A stretch of 64,000 nucleotides of DNA from Pseudomonas anguilliseptica (GCF_021375795.1 NZ_JAEIOI010000003.1:248001-312000), one strand, 5' to 3'. Counted from the stretch's first letter, positions 50,781-60,938 are shown. Made by a program: numbers and translations. Notes: generated by a model not told the origin, from the letters alone.

Positions 50781-51536
50781 CTACAGGTAGTTATTGGTCA
50801 TCTCGTCGATAAAGCCTTCGGCACGCAGTTCATCCAGCGCCTTCTGCAAACGCTGCACCACCTCATCCGGGGTGTCCTTGTTCAGCGCCAGGTACAACTC
50901 GGCCTCATTGAAGCGCAGGGCGGTATTCAGACCACTGACACCCTCCTGCTTGGCCAGGTAGCGCCCCACCGGATCGGTGGTGGCCCACAGGTCGATCTTG
51001 CCGCTGAGCAGTTTCTTGATGTTTTCCTGGTCACGCAGGGCATTGACCGGGCTCAGCCCCTGACTTTCCAGATGCTGACTGACCGCGTCGTTCTTGTAGG
51101 CCCCGATCTGATACTGCGCGGCGTCCTTGAGGTTGGCGACGCTCAGGTTATTACCCGGTGCAGCCAACAGCACCCAACCGGTTTTCGCCAGTGGCCCCAC
51201 CCACTTGAACAGCGGCTGACGCTCAGCGGTAAAGGTGGTGGAGAACAGGCCGTAATTGGGCTTGTCCAGGGTCAGGCGATACAGGCGATCCCAAGGGAAG
51301 CGCAGGGTCAGGCTGTAGTTGATGCCGGCACGCTTGAACATCGCCCGCACGATCTCGGCACTGATGCCATCGATACCGTCGTCACGGGCAAAGTTCTTGT
51401 CATCCACCGCCATGTTGAACGGCGGGAAGTTCTCGGTCAGCAACACCACTTTGTAATCGGCTGGCAGCTCTGCACGGGCTGCACAGGCACTCAGAACAAG
51501 CCCGAACAACAGGCCGGCTTTCAGGGTTTTCAACAT
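50781..51536 (-). CDS. Family-3 periplasmic solute-binding protein, paralogue A
   Basis: A 251-aa exported SBP_bac_3 domain protein. Signal peptide: LFGLVLSACAARA. It contains VVLLTENFPPFNMA at the ligand cleft and DGISAEIVRAMFKRAGINYSLTLRFPWDRLY; the C-terminus is EVVQRLQKALDELRAEGFIDEMTNNYL. The family binds amino acids, but the DxWD-like ligand residues do not settle the ligand. It is one of three tandem, similar genes and closest to the next (51690-52445). No permease or ATPase gene is adjacent. Confidence 0.85.
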   Translation of the reverse strand: MLKTLKAGLLFGLVLSACAARAELPADYKVVLLTENFPPFNMAVDDKNFARDDGIDGISAEIVRAMFKRAGINYSLTLRFPWDRLYRLTLDKPNYGLFSTTFTAERQPLFKWVGPLAKTGWVLLAAPGNNLSVANLKDAAQYQIGAYKNDAVSQHLESQGLSPVNALRDQENIKKLLSGKIDLWATTDPVGRYLAKQEGVSGLNTALRFNEAELYLALNKDTPDEVVQRLQKALDELRAEGFIDEMTNNYL

Positions 51537-51689
51537 AGGTCATTCCGCTCGCATGAATTGTGATTATGGCTAGCGGCATCCTTGCTCGGGCGGGTGCCCG
51601 ACGACGTATGGTACGTGGCGTCAACCATCCATGGCCGCGAGCCAGCTTGTGGCCAGCTCGCTGGTATTGCGTGTTACGACTGCCTGCGG

Positions 51690-52445
51690 TTACAGGTAGT
51701 TATTGAGAATGTCGTCAACAAAGCCTTCGCTGCGCATCTTGTCCAGCTCAGCTTGCAGCTTCTGTACAACCTCATCCGGTACATCCTTGTTCAGTGCCAG
51801 GTACAACTCGGCACTGTCAAAACGCAAGATGGTCTTCAACCCGGAGATGCCTTCCTGCTTGGCCAGGTAACGCCCGGCCGGGTCGCCAGTGGCCCACAGG
51901 TCGATCTGCCCAGCCATCAGCTTCTTGGCGTTTTCCGTGTCGCGCAGGGCGGTGATCGGCTCCAGGCCTTTTTCCACCAGGTGCTCGGCAATCGCATCGC
52001 CCTTGTAAGCGCCGACTTTGTACTGCTTGGCTTCCTCCAGGCTGTTCAGGGTAATGCTGCTGTCGGCCTTGCCGAGCAGCACCCAGTCATCCGGACCAAT
52101 CGGGCCAACCCATTTGAACAGCGCCTCACGCTCTGGCAGGCGCGCCGCAACAAAAACCCCATAACCCGGTTTTTCCAGCGCCAACTTGTAAATGCGGTCC
52201 CAAGGAAAGCGCAGGGTCATGCTGTATTGAATGCCGGCACGCTTGAACATCTCACGGACGATGTCCACGGCGATGCCGTCGATGTTGTCTTCCTGGGCGA
52301 AGTTCTTGCCGTTGATCGCCATGTTGTACGGCGGGAAGTTTTCGGTCAGCAGCACCACGCGGTAATTCGGGTCGACTTCGGCCCGGGCACTGCCCGCGAG
52401 CACCATAACAGTGCCGGCAAGGGCGATTAGCAGTTGTTTGAGCAT
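51690..52445 (-). CDS. Family-3 periplasmic solute-binding protein, paralogue B
   Basis: A 251-aa exported protein with signal peptide LLIALAGTVMVLAGSARAE and the same architecture as paralogue A. Shared landmarks are VVLLTENFPPYNMA, IVREMFKRAGIQYSMTLRFPWDR, EALFKWVGPIG and DLWATGDPAGRYLAKQEGISGL, with many identical blocks. It starts 153 nt upstream of paralogue A, and the intervening stretch has space for an own promoter. Ligand is unknown. Confidence 0.85.
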   Translation of the reverse strand: MLKQLLIALAGTVMVLAGSARAEVDPNYRVVLLTENFPPYNMAINGKNFAQEDNIDGIAVDIVREMFKRAGIQYSMTLRFPWDRIYKLALEKPGYGVFVAARLPEREALFKWVGPIGPDDWVLLGKADSSITLNSLEEAKQYKVGAYKGDAIAEHLVEKGLEPITALRDTENAKKLMAGQIDLWATGDPAGRYLAKQEGISGLKTILRFDSAELYLALNKDVPDEVVQKLQAELDKMRSEGFVDDILNNYL

Positions 52446-52543
52446 GATGTCTCACATCGATAGTTGGGCTGAGCATGCAAGCATACTCAGCACTACAGGC
52501 TTAGCCCAGCCTGGGTTTACCACCAGGGATGAGCCGGTCTGCG

Positions 52544-53281
52544 CTACAGGTAACCGTTCTTGATCGTGCCAAGCTCACCTTGAGCGCGCATCTCATCAAG
52601 GGCTTTTTGCAACTTCTGCACCAGTTCGTCCGGGGTTTCCTTGTTCAGTGCCAGATACAGGTCGGCACTGTTGAAACGGTGCACCACCTTCAACGCCCCC
52701 AGGCTCGACTGCTTGGCCATATAGCGCCCACCCACATCATCAGTGGCCCACAGGTCGATCACGCCCTTCTCCAGCTTGTTGAGGTTTTCCTTGTCCTGCA
52801 GGCTGGTCTGTACCGTCACGCCGCGGTCAATCAGGAACTGCGAAATTGCGTCATTGCGGTAACCACCGATCTTGTACGCACCCGCCTGATCCAGGCTGTC
52901 GAGGGTAATCGCGCTATCAGCCTTGGCCAGCAGCACCCAGTCGCTGACTGCAATCGGCCCAACCCACTTGAACAGCGCTTCGCGCTCCGGTGTGCGGATG
53001 GTAGAGAACAGGCCATAGCCTTTGCTATCGAGTGCCTGTTTATACAGACGGTCCCAGGGAAACCGCAGGATCAGCTGACACTCCTGCTGCGCCTTGCTAC
53101 ACAGCGCACGCACCGTGTCACTGCTGATGCCCTGCACATCAGCATCCTTGGCAAAATTGCCACCACTGGCCGCCATGCTGAACGGCGGCAGGTTTTCAGT
53201 AAGCAGAACCAGAGGCTCCGCACGCACCAGGCTGACGGCCGACAACAGCCATAGCGCAATGAATAGCCGAATAGCGGACAT
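52544..53281 (-). CDS. Family-3 periplasmic solute-binding protein, paralogue C
   Basis: A 245-aa exported protein with signal peptide FIALWLLSAVSLVRAEP. It shares the blocks LVLLTENLPPFSMA, LILRFPWDRLY, REALFKWVGPIA and DLWATDDVGGRYMAKQ, but it is the most divergent of the three. It carries a Cys pair (ALCSKAQQEC) absent from A and B, which would be compatible with a disulphide. The start at 53281 is used; a start at 53308 adds residues not seen in the paralogues. It has 98 nt of spacing to paralogue B. Confidence 0.84.
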   Translation of the reverse strand: MSAIRLFIALWLLSAVSLVRAEPLVLLTENLPPFSMAASGGNFAKDADVQGISSDTVRALCSKAQQECQLILRFPWDRLYKQALDSKGYGLFSTIRTPEREALFKWVGPIAVSDWVLLAKADSAITLDSLDQAGAYKIGGYRNDAISQFLIDRGVTVQTSLQDKENLNKLEKGVIDLWATDDVGGRYMAKQSSLGALKVVHRFNSADLYLALNKETPDELVQKLQKALDEMRAQGELGTIKNGYL

Positions 53282-53450
53282 AAGAACTCCGTGTATGGGC
53301 AAGACCACTAAAGGAATGAGAAACGGCCGAAAGGCATGCCGACAGCATCGACCCCAGGCGCGGACAGATTGATTTTAGCGGGCGGATCGACATTTTGCTG
53401 TCGACTCGCCCGCAGCAGTGGCCAGCAGGGCTGCCGGCCAGCGAGGTTTA

Positions 53451-53590
53451 AGAGCTTGTTTCGGATGCCGCGAGCTAGAGCGAGACAAGGCAAAAACAGC
53501 CGAGGAAGCGCAGTTTACGGCTGTAAATGAGCATTCCGAGGCTGTTTTAACGCAGGATCGCCGACGCGCAGCAAATCCGAAACAGGCTCT
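53451..53590. repeat. 140-bp inverted-repeat-bounded element (MITE-like)
   Basis: Terminal inverted repeats of 16 bp with one mismatch: AGAGCTTGTTTCGGAT (53451-53466) and ATCCGAAACAGGCTCT (53575-53590). Inside are further palindromes: AAAACAGCC/GGCTGTTTT (about 53493-53547) and TTTAC-GGCT-GTAAA. There is no ORF. The right end coincides with the hisF stop codon. It is like a small non-autonomous element or a folded intergenic repeat of the kind dispersed in Pseudomonas. Confidence 0.7.
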
Positions 53591-54359
53591 AACGGACGAC
53601 GATGCCGCGAGCGGCCATATACGCCTTGGCTTCCGGCACGGTGTATTCACCGAAGTGGAAGATGCTCGCCGCCAGTACGGCAGCCGCTTTGCCTTCGATG
53701 ATGCCGTCGGCCAGGTGTTGCAGGTTGCCGACGCCGCCGGAGGCGATCACCGGGATGCCGACCATTTCACTGATGGCGCGGGTCACGCCGAGGTCGTAGC
53801 CGCTCTTCACGCCGTCCTGATCCATGCTGGTCAGGAGGATTTCACCGGCACCGAGGTCTTCCATTTTCTTGGCCCAGAGCACTGCGTCCAGGCCGGTGGG
53901 CTTGCGTCCGCCGTGGGTGAAGATTTCCCAACGCGGGGCTTCACCCGGCTTGGAGACTTTCTTCGCATCAATGGCGACGACGATGCACTGCGAGCCGAAG
54001 CGCGAAGCAGCCTCGCCGACAAACTCCGGGGTAAACACTGCAGCAGTGTTGATCGACACCTTGTCGGCACCAGCGTTGAGCAGGTTGCGGATGTCCTGCA
54101 CGGTGCGCACGCCGCCGCCGACGGTCAGCGGGATAAACACCTGGCTGGCCATGCGCTCGACGGTGTGCAGCGTGGTGTCGCGGCCATCGACGCTGGCGGT
54201 AATGTCGAGAAAGGTAATCTCGTCGGCACCCTGCTCATCGTAACGCCGGGCAATTTCCACCGGATCACCGGCGTCGCGGATGTTCTCGAACTGCACGCCC
54301 TTGACCACGCGGCCGTTGTCCACGTCGAGGCAGGGGATAATGCGTTTAGCCAGTGCCAT
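53589..54359 (-). CDS. hisF: Imidazole glycerol phosphate synthase subunit HisF
   Basis: A 256-aa TIM-barrel cyclase that, with HisH, converts PRFAR and glutamine-derived ammonia to IGP and AICAR. Catalytic Asp11 is in [10 protein letters not shown] and Asp130 is in [10 protein letters not shown]. The start at 54359 ([10 protein letters not shown]) is canonical. An in-frame start at 54419 falls in the repeat upstream. It is the last gene of hisB-H-A-F, separated from hisA by a palindromic repeat. The stop codon (TAG) overlaps the end of the 140-bp element. Confidence 0.97.
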   Translation of the reverse strand: MALAKRIIPCLDVDNGRVVKGVQFENIRDAGDPVEIARRYDEQGADEITFLDITASVDGRDTTLHTVERMASQVFIPLTVGGGVRTVQDIRNLLNAGADKVSINTAAVFTPEFVGEAASRFGSQCIVVAIDAKKVSKPGEAPRWEIFTHGGRKPTGLDAVLWAKKMEDLGAGEILLTSMDQDGVKSGYDLGVTRAISEMVGIPVIASGGVGNLQHLADGIIEGKAAAVLAASIFHFGEYTVPEAKAYMAARGIVVR

Positions 54360-54371
54360 AGCAGTGCTCTC

Positions 54372-54468
54372 GTAGGATGGGTCGCGCGGCGTTCCGTCGA
54401 GCGCAGCAATACCCATCAATAAGGTGGTTGGCGATGGGTTACGCCGCTACGCGGCTAACCCATCCTAC
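54372..54468. repeat. REP-like palindrome inside the his operon
   Basis: The outer arms GTAGGATGGGT (54372-54382) and ACCCATCCTAC (54458-54468) are perfectly complementary, and a nested hairpin GATGGGTTA/TAACCCATC (54433-54464) overlaps the right arm. The GTAGGATGGGT/ACCCATCCTAC type is a dispersed repeat in Pseudomonas. It fills most of the hisA-hisF gap. Confidence 0.75.
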
Positions 54469-54471
54469 GGT

Positions 54472-55209
54472 TTAGCCCTTGTAGGAGTCGCAGAAGGCCT
54501 GCGCCTCGGCCACATCCAGGGTGCCTTCATAGATCGCGCGACCAGTGATGGCACCGATGATGCCGGGCGAACGCGCCAGCAGCAGCTTCTCGATATCACC
54601 CAGGTTGTGGATACCGCCGGAAGCGATCACCGGAATGCGGCTGGCAGCGGCCAGGGCAGCGGTGGCTTCAACGTTGCAGCCTTGCATCATGCCGTCTTTG
54701 GCGATGTCGGTATAAACGATGGCCGACACGCCATCAGCCTCGAAACGCTTGGCCAGGTCAGTGGCCTGCACGGTTGAGACTTCCGCCCAGCCGTCGGTGG
54801 CGACGAAGCCATCTTTGGCATCCAGGCCGACAATGACCTTACCGGGGAAGGCCTTGCAGGCATCGGTGACGAACTGCGGATCTTTCACCGCCTTGGTGCC
54901 GATAATCACGTAGCTGACGCCAGCGCGCACGTAGTGTTCGATGGTTTCCAGGGTGCGGATGCCGCCGCCGATCTGGATCGGCAGGGTCGGGTAACGCTTG
55001 GCGATGGCCGTGACCACTTCGCCGTTGACCGGCTGACCTTCAAAGGCGCCATTGAGGTCAACCAGGTGCAGACGACGGCAGCCGCCCTCGACCCATTTGG
55101 CCGCCATGCTTACCGGGTCATCGGAAAACACCGTGGAGTCTTCCATGCGGCCCTGGCGCAGACGCACGCAGGCGCCGTCCTTCAGATCGATAGCGGGGAT
55201 AATCAGCAT
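54472..55209 (-). CDS. hisA: ProFAR isomerase HisA
   Basis: A 245-aa TIM-barrel isomerase, the fourth step of histidine synthesis. Catalytic Asp8 is in [10 protein letters not shown] and the second catalytic Asp is in [10 protein letters not shown]. The phosphate loop [12 protein letters not shown] is present near residue 200. It follows the DUF2164 gene by 36 nt. Confidence 0.97.
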   Translation of the reverse strand: MLIIPAIDLKDGACVRLRQGRMEDSTVFSDDPVSMAAKWVEGGCRRLHLVDLNGAFEGQPVNGEVVTAIAKRYPTLPIQIGGGIRTLETIEHYVRAGVSYVIIGTKAVKDPQFVTDACKAFPGKVIVGLDAKDGFVATDGWAEVSTVQATDLAKRFEADGVSAIVYTDIAKDGMMQGCNVEATAALAAASRIPVIASGGIHNLGDIEKLLLARSPGIIGAITGRAIYEGTLDVAEAQAFCDSYKG

Positions 55210-55245
55210 CGGTTGAACCTGCTCAAGTCGTGTGAATTCGGTGGG

Positions 55246-55506
55246 TCAGCTCTTTTCGAGCGCCCAGAGGTCGCTTTCGATGCTCTCGAACCGTTCTTTC
55301 AGGTGAGTCTGCACATCGAAAATCGCCCGGTTGTAGTAGTGCGGCGCAATCTCGCGGGCAAACACATCGAGCACCTCAGCGGCCTCGAAACTGCCCAGCT
55401 CCAGCTCGAAGCGCTCGGCCATAAAACGCTTGAGCACCAGGCAGGCTTCACGCTCCTGCTCGGCACTCAAGGTCATGATGGGCGGTTTCGCCTTGCCCCG
55501 GCTCAT
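55246..55506 (-). CDS. DUF2164 small protein within the his operon
   Basis: An 86-aa helical protein of the DUF2164 family: MTLSAEQEREACLVLKRFMAERFELELGSFEAAEVLDVFAREIAPHYYNRAIFDVQ is its core, with a conserved PHYYNRAI motif. It starts directly at the hisH stop codon (no gap), so translation is coupled. The family has no assigned function. The gene interrupts hisH and hisA. Confidence 0.85.
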   Translation of the reverse strand: MSRGKAKPPIMTLSAEQEREACLVLKRFMAERFELELGSFEAAEVLDVFAREIAPHYYNRAIFDVQTHLKERFESIESDLWALEKS

Positions 55507-56145
55507 TTACCAGCGGCCATCCCAGGCGACGAAGTTCTGCAGCAATTGCAGGCCATGGGTGTGGCTCTTTTCCGGGTGGAACTGCACGGCAAAACGCGAA
55601 CCTTCGGCCAGCGCCGCGGCGAAATCCTTGCCGTAGTGACCGCGACCGACCACCTGCTTGGGGTTACCGGCCTCGATGTAATAGCTGTGCACAAAGTAGA
55701 AGCGCGCCAGGTCCGGAATGTTGTGCCACAGCGGGTGTTTGACCGACTGCGCCACCTCGTTCCAGCCCATGTGCGGCACCTTCAGCGGCTCGCCGTCTTC
55801 AACCATGTCCTTGCCGAAGAAACGCACCTGGCCAGGGAACAGGCCGATGCAGTCGACGCCATCGTTCTCTTCGCTGCGCTCCAGCAGCGCCTGCATACCC
55901 ACGCAGATGCCGAGAAACGGCCGGTCGGCACTGACCTCCCGCACCAGGCTGTCGAAGCCCAGGCGCTTGATCTCGGCCATGCAATCGCGGATCGCACCGA
56001 CGCCGGGAAATACCACCCGGTCGGCCTCGCGGATCACCTGGGCATCGCTGGTCACCAGCACCTTGCCGGCGCCCACGTGCTCCAAGGCCTTGGCCACCGA
56101 ATGCAGGTTGCCCATGCCGTAGTCGATTACTGCAACCGTCTGCAT
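55507..56145 (-). CDS. hisH: Imidazole glycerol phosphate synthase subunit HisH
   Basis: A 212-aa class I glutamine amidotransferase that feeds ammonia to HisF. The triad is visible: Cys in [13 protein letters not shown] (about residue 82), and His and Glu in VQFHPEKSH near residues 193-195. The start [17 protein letters not shown] is canonical. It abuts the hisB stop upstream with no gap. Confidence 0.97.
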   Translation of the reverse strand: MQTVAVIDYGMGNLHSVAKALEHVGAGKVLVTSDAQVIREADRVVFPGVGAIRDCMAEIKRLGFDSLVREVSADRPFLGICVGMQALLERSEENDGVDCIGLFPGQVRFFGKDMVEDGEPLKVPHMGWNEVAQSVKHPLWHNIPDLARFYFVHSYYIEAGNPKQVVGRGHYGKDFAAALAEGSRFAVQFHPEKSHTHGLQLLQNFVAWDGRW

Positions 56146-56739
56146 TTACAGGCAGCCCTTGGTCGACGGCATTTGCCCGGCCATGCGCTCATCCAGCGTC
56201 ACAGCCATACGCAGGGCGCGGCCGAAGGCTTTGAACACCGTTTCGATCTGGTGGTGGGTGTTGGTGCCACGCAGGTTGTCGATATGCAGCGACACCAGAG
56301 CATGGTTGACGAAGCCCTGGAAGAACTCCTGGAACAGGTCCACATCGAAACCGCCCACCACGGCGCGGGTGAACGGCACGTGCATCTGCAGGCCCGGACG
56401 ACCGGAGAAGTCGATCACCACACGCGACAGCGCTTCATCCAACGGCACATAGGAATGGCCGTAACGGGTCATGCCCTTCTTGTCGCCGATGGCCTGGGTA
56501 AAGGCCTGGCCGAGGGTGATGCCGACGTCTTCCACGGTGTGGTGGTCGTCGATATGCAGGTCGCCCTTGCACTGGATATCCAGGTCGATCAGGCCGTGAC
56601 GGGCAATCTGATCGAGCATGTGCTCAAGGAACGGCACGCCAATATCAAACTTGGCCTTGCCAGCCCCATCCAGGTTGATCGAGACCTTGATCTGGGTCTC
56701 CAGGGTATTGCGCTCGACGGATGCCGTACGTTCGGCCAT
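56146..56739 (-). CDS. hisB: Imidazoleglycerol-phosphate dehydratase HisB
   Basis: A 197-aa monofunctional IGPD, the standard pseudomonad length when started at 56739 ([18 protein letters not shown]). The Mn-binding motifs are [32 protein letters not shown] and [25 protein letters not shown] ([14 protein letters not shown]). It is the first gene of the operon. An upstream in-frame start at 56826 adds residues not found in the family. Confidence 0.97.
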   Translation of the reverse strand: MAERTASVERNTLETQIKVSINLDGAGKAKFDIGVPFLEHMLDQIARHGLIDLDIQCKGDLHIDDHHTVEDVGITLGQAFTQAIGDKKGMTRYGHSYVPLDEALSRVVIDFSGRPGLQMHVPFTRAVVGGFDVDLFQEFFQGFVNHALVSLHIDNLRGTNTHHQIETVFKAFGRALRMAVTLDERMAGQMPSTKGCL

Positions 56740-57117
56740 CACCAGCTCCAGAAATTGCCCACGGAAAAAGGCCAGCATTATAGGCGGGCATCCGCCTGGG
56801 CGGCTACCGGCGGCGATCAGAGGCACGCACTATCGATTAGCGGCCAACCGATACAAACGCTTGCAGCGCCTGGGGAAACTCGCCTGTCGCAGGGAACCGG
56901 CCGCCGACTTGCCGATCCAAAGGCCCAGACCAAACCGTCAGGCGCCGCCCTCATAACAGCCCCAGCAAGGGCCTATCGCGCCCACTGCCTGCAAAAGCCG
57001 CTTGCAAAATCACCCGGCAAACGGGACTGTCTGCGGCCCAGGTAAAAGCGCCGGCGCTATACTCGCCGGCTCAGATGGCTGCTCTTCACCCTCTTGCTTC
57101 GAAACAAGGATTCGCAC

Positions 57118-59352
57118 ATGAAAGCGCTCGGCAAAATCCTCGGCCTGTTTTTTCTCGGCCTCTTGCTGATCATCGTGGCACTGGGCTTTGCCCTCACCCA
57201 CCTGTTCGATCCCAACGACTATAAAGACGAAATCCGCCAGTTAGCCCGTGACAAGGCCAACCTGGAGCTGACCCTCAAAGGCGATATCGGCTGGAGCCTA
57301 TTCCCCTGGCTCGGCCTGGAGCTGACCGACGCCAGCCTGGCCAGCCTCAGCACACCGGACAAACCCTTCGCCGATCTGCGCCTGCTCGGCCTGTCGGTGC
57401 GCGTGCTGCCGCTGCTGCGCAAAGAAGTGCAGATGAGCGACATCCGCATCGACGGCCTCAACCTCAACTTACAGCGCGATGAAAAGGGCCACAGCAACTG
57501 GGAAGATGTCGGCAAACCGGCCAATAGCAGCGCCGCGCCCAGCACAACGCCACCTGCCGCTAACGACAGCGAACCGAGTCAAAGTAGCAACGATACAACC
57601 ACCAGCAGCGGCCAGCCGCTGAAGCTGGATATCGACAGCCTGATCGTCAACAGCGCACGTATCGACTATCACGACGCGCAGAAAGGCCAGCAATTCAGTG
57701 CAGAAAGCATCCAGTTGACCACCGGCGCGATCCGCGAAGGTGCCGGTATTCCGATAAAGCTCAGTGCCTTCTTCGGTCTCAATAAACCGGTCATGCGCGC
57801 CCGTAGCGAACTGCAGGGAGAGCTGCGTTTCGACCGCGCCTTGAAACGCTACCAACTGGAAGACGCCAAGTTCTCCGGCGAAGTCTCCGGCGAGCCCTTC
57901 GACGGCCAGACCCTGACCTACTCCGCTCAAGGCCAGCTGCTGGTCGACCTGGCCGCCCAGGTCGCCGAATGGAACAGCCTGAAACTCTCCGGCAACCAGC
58001 TGCGCGCCCTTGGCGAGCTGAAAGTCCGCGACCTCGAGAAACAGCCAAAACTCAGCGGCGGCCTGTCCATCGCACCGCTCAATCTGCGTGAGTTCCTCGC
58101 CACCATTGGCCAGAAGCTGCCACCAATGGCCGACGACAAGACCCTCAGCCAGTTCGAACTGGTCACCCGCCTCAGCGGTACTGACAACAGCCTGACGTTC
58201 GAAGACCTCAAGCTGACCCTGGACGACAGCCACTTCAGCGGCCAGCTGGCGGTGGCCGATTTCGCCAAGCAAGCCCTGCGCGTACAACTCAAGGGCGACC
58301 AACTGAACCTCGACCGTTACCTGCCCGCGCCCGCCAAAGATGCCAAAGACGCTGGCGCCGCCCGCAAAGCCGAGGTCAAAGCCAGCGTCGCCAGTGCCGG
58401 GCAGAGCGGCAGCACACCATTACCCGACGCACCGACCCAGCAAGCCTGGAGCAGCAGCGAAGTGCTGCCCATCGAGACACTGCGCAAGCTCGACATGCAA
58501 CTCAACCTCGGCCTGGATCAGCTCACTGCGCAGCAGCAGGTGATCAATAACTTCAGCGCCAAGGCGCAGAGCAAGGGCGGCTTGCTGACTCTGCAGGATG
58601 TGCGCGGCAATATCGGCACCGGCAGCTTCGACGCCCAGGCCAGCATCGATGTGCGCCCAGCCATCCCACTGCTTAGCGTACGCAAGAACGTCAACGGCAT
58701 ACCGGTCGAACCCTTCCTGAAAAAGCCCGACCAGCCCTCGCCGGTCAAAGGCCTGCTGGACCTCAAGGCCAACCTGAGCACCAGCGGCAACAGCCAGCGC
58801 GCCTGGGTTGAAGGGCTGACGGGCGATGCCAGCTTTCTGCTGAATGACGGCGTGCTGGTTGACGCCAACCTGGAACAGCAGCTGTGCCGCGGTATCGCCA
58901 CGCTCAACCGTAAATCCCTGAGCAGTGACCCGCGCGGCAAGGACACCCCCTTCGAGACCCTGCAAGGCAGTCTGACCCTACGCAATGGTGTGGCCCACAA
59001 CCCAGACCTCAAGGCCCGCATTCCTGGCCTGGCGGTCAGTGGCAATGGTGATCTGGACCTGCGTATCCTCGGCCTGGATTACCGCGTTGGCATCACCATC
59101 GAGGGTGACCAGCGCGAAATGCCCGACCCTGCCTGCCAGGTCAACGAGCGCTATGTCGGCATCGAATGGCCGGTGCGCTGCCGTGGCCCGCTGGAGATGG
59201 GTGGCAAAGCCTGCCGCCTGGATCAGGACGGCCTGGGCAAAGTCGCCGCCAAACTGGCCGGCAACAAACTCAACGAGAAGATCGAAGAAAAACTCGGCGA
59301 CAAGGTCAGCCCCGAGCTGAAAGATGCACTCAAGGGCCTGTTCAACCGATGA
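57118..59352 (+). CDS. AsmA-family protein
   Basis: A 744-aa protein anchored by one N-terminal helix ([23 protein letters not shown]) with an AsmA N-terminal domain ([21 protein letters not shown]) and a C-terminal AsmA-like beta-groove region ([37 protein letters not shown]). A low-complexity Ser/Thr/Asn segment (residues about 140-165) lies between. AsmA/TamB-like proteins are thought to carry phospholipids across the periplasm. The start at 57118 is canonical. The stop overlaps mutY (ATGA). Confidence 0.92.
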   Translation: MKALGKILGLFFLGLLLIIVALGFALTHLFDPNDYKDEIRQLARDKANLELTLKGDIGWSLFPWLGLELTDASLASLSTPDKPFADLRLLGLSVRVLPLLRKEVQMSDIRIDGLNLNLQRDEKGHSNWEDVGKPANSSAAPSTTPPAANDSEPSQSSNDTTTSSGQPLKLDIDSLIVNSARIDYHDAQKGQQFSAESIQLTTGAIREGAGIPIKLSAFFGLNKPVMRARSELQGELRFDRALKRYQLEDAKFSGEVSGEPFDGQTLTYSAQGQLLVDLAAQVAEWNSLKLSGNQLRALGELKVRDLEKQPKLSGGLSIAPLNLREFLATIGQKLPPMADDKTLSQFELVTRLSGTDNSLTFEDLKLTLDDSHFSGQLAVADFAKQALRVQLKGDQLNLDRYLPAPAKDAKDAGAARKAEVKASVASAGQSGSTPLPDAPTQQAWSSSEVLPIETLRKLDMQLNLGLDQLTAQQQVINNFSAKAQSKGGLLTLQDVRGNIGTGSFDAQASIDVRPAIPLLSVRKNVNGIPVEPFLKKPDQPSPVKGLLDLKANLSTSGNSQRAWVEGLTGDASFLLNDGVLVDANLEQQLCRGIATLNRKSLSSDPRGKDTPFETLQGSLTLRNGVAHNPDLKARIPGLAVSGNGDLDLRILGLDYRVGITIEGDQREMPDPACQVNERYVGIEWPVRCRGPLEMGGKACRLDQDGLGKVAAKLAGNKLNEKIEEKLGDKVSPELKDALKGLFNR

Positions 59353-60422
59353 GCCCCGAGCAGTTTTCTGACGCGGTACTGAACTGGTACGACAGCCACG
59401 GCCGCAAGGACCTGCCCTGGCAACAGGGCATAACACCTTACCGAGTGTGGGTCTCGGAGATCATGCTGCAGCAGACCCAAGTCAGCACCGTGCTCGGCTA
59501 TTTCGACCGTTTTATGGCCGCATTGCCGACAGTAAATGACCTCGCGGCAGCGCCGGAAGACGAAGTGCTGCACCTGTGGACAGGCCTCGGTTACTACACC
59601 CGCGCGCGCAATCTGCAGAAAACCGCGCAGATCGTGATGCGCGAACATGCCGGCGAATTCCCCCGTGATGTCGACCAAATCACCGAACTTCCCGGTATCG
59701 GCCGCTCCACCGCCGGCGCCATCGCCAGCCTCAGCATGGGTCTGCGTGCGCCGATCCTCGACGGCAACGTCAAACGGGTACTGGCGCGCTACGTGGCACA
59801 AGAAGGCTACCCGGGCGAGCCGAAGGTGGCGAAACAGCTGTGGGATGTAGCCGAGCGTTTTACCCCACACGCCCGGGTCAACCACTACACCCAGGCGATG
59901 ATGGACCTGGGCGCCACCCTGTGTACCCGCAGCAAACCCAGCTGCCTGCTCTGCCCGCTGCAGAGCGGCTGTCAGGCGCACCTACTCGGCCTGGAAATCC
60001 GCTACCCAATCCCCAAACCGCGCAAGGCGCTGCCGCAAAAACGCACGCTGATGCCGATCTTCACCAACCGTAATGGCGAGGTGCTGCTCTACCGCCGCCC
60101 ATCCAACGGTCTTTGGGGCGGCTTGTGGAGCCTGCCTGAGTTAGATGAGCCCACGGCCATCGCCGCACTGGCCAGCCAACACGGTTTGCAACTCGGCGCA
60201 CAACGCGAACTGAGCGGTCTGACTCACACCTTCAGCCACTTCCAGCTGGCCATCGAGCCCTGGCTGGTGCAGGTCGACGCTGCGCCAGCCGCCGTGGCCG
60301 AGGCCGACTGGCTCTGGTATAACCTCGCCACCCCGCCGCGCCTGGGCCTTGCCGCCCCCGTGAAGAAACTACTGAAGCGCGCGGCCGATGCACTCGCAGC
60401 AAATACTGGAGAAACGCCATGA
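59349..60422 (+). CDS. mutY: A/G-specific adenine glycosylase MutY
   Basis: A 357-aa DNA glycosylase that removes A opposite 8-oxoG. Key residues are the catalytic Glu in [10 protein letters not shown] and the Asp in [11 protein letters not shown], the helix-hairpin-helix [13 protein letters not shown] and the [4Fe-4S] ligands in CX6CX2CX5C ([17 protein letters not shown]). The C-terminal NUDIX-like domain ([27 protein letters not shown]) recognises oxoG. It starts inside the asmA stop and overlaps yggX. Confidence 0.97.
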   Translation: MSPEQFSDAVLNWYDSHGRKDLPWQQGITPYRVWVSEIMLQQTQVSTVLGYFDRFMAALPTVNDLAAAPEDEVLHLWTGLGYYTRARNLQKTAQIVMREHAGEFPRDVDQITELPGIGRSTAGAIASLSMGLRAPILDGNVKRVLARYVAQEGYPGEPKVAKQLWDVAERFTPHARVNHYTQAMMDLGATLCTRSKPSCLLCPLQSGCQAHLLGLEIRYPIPKPRKALPQKRTLMPIFTNRNGEVLLYRRPSNGLWGGLWSLPELDEPTAIAALASQHGLQLGAQRELSGLTHTFSHFQLAIEPWLVQVDAAPAAVAEADWLWYNLATPPRLGLAAPVKKLLKRAADALAANTGETP

Positions 60423-60691
60423 CCCGCACCGTACAGTGCCGCAAACACAAGCAAGAACTCCCCGGCCTGGACCGCCCGCCGTATCCGGGCGCTAAAGGTG
60501 AGGACATCTTCAACAACGTCTCCAAGCAAGCCTGGGACGAATGGCAGAAGCACCAGACCCTGCTGATCAACGAACGCCGCCTAAACATGATGAACGCCGA
60601 AGACCGCAAATTCCTCCAGGCCGAGATGGACAAATTCCTCTCCGGCGAGGAATACGCCCAGGCTGAAGGTTACGTGCCGCCAAGCGAATAA
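60419..60691 (+). CDS. yggX: Fe(2+)-trafficking/oxidative protection protein YggX
   Basis: A 90-aa small helical protein with the conserved start [23 protein letters not shown] and the middle [27 protein letters not shown]. YggX protects iron-sulfur enzymes and helps iron handling under oxidative stress. The overlap with mutY (ATGA) makes an asmA-mutY-yggX unit, and mutY with yggX is conserved in gammaproteobacteria. Confidence 0.96.
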   Translation: MTRTVQCRKHKQELPGLDRPPYPGAKGEDIFNNVSKQAWDEWQKHQTLLINERRLNMMNAEDRKFLQAEMDKFLSGEEYAQAEGYVPPSE

Positions 60692-60704
60692 CCCTGCATA
60701 AGCG

Positions 60705-60777
60705 TGGGAGGCGCTGGGCGGCATTCCGTTTTAGCGGCGAAATGCCCTAGCAACAGTCACAGCTAAAGCCCCTCCCA
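60705..60777. repeat. Intergenic palindromic repeat after yggX
   Basis: The outer arms TGGGAGG (60705-60711) and CCTCCCA (60771-60777) enclose an inner inverted repeat GGCATT/AATGCC. It lies in the 247-nt gap between yggX and tRNA-Phe. A GTAGGGCGGATGATGCC-type half-repeat follows at about 60796. Confidence 0.6.
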
Positions 60778-60897
60778 TGCCCATCGCTCAGACCGTAGGG
60801 CGGATGATGCCTTATCCATCCCCCCATCACAGCGGGTCGCCCAACCCTCGCCCGAACCTAACCGCCCGAAATATTTAAATATTTTTCAAACTCGCGC

Positions 60898-60926
60898 TTG
60901 ACACTCCCCCTTCAAATCCGTCTAAT
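60898..60926 (+). promoter_or_regulatory. Sigma-70 promoter of tRNA-Phe
   Basis: TTGACA (60898-60903), a 17-bp spacer and TCTAAT (60921-60926), 12 nt before the mature tRNA. It is preceded by an A/T-rich stretch (ATATTTAAATATTTTT) that is a probable UP-element, and followed by a GC-rich discriminator (GCGCCCCG), as in stringently controlled stable-RNA promoters. Confidence 0.85.
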
Positions 60927-60938
60927 AGCGCCCCGTTG

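Noticed and set aside
51580..51670. GCGAGC/GCTCGC inverted repeat between binding-protein paralogues A and B
   Set aside because: Short stem with no T-run and no second copy; not enough to call a terminator or operator.
54934..57045. 703-codon open frame on the plus strand antisense to hisA/hisH/hisB
   Set aside because: It crosses four well-supported genes on the opposite strand and has a His/Gln-rich shadow composition without any recognisable fold.
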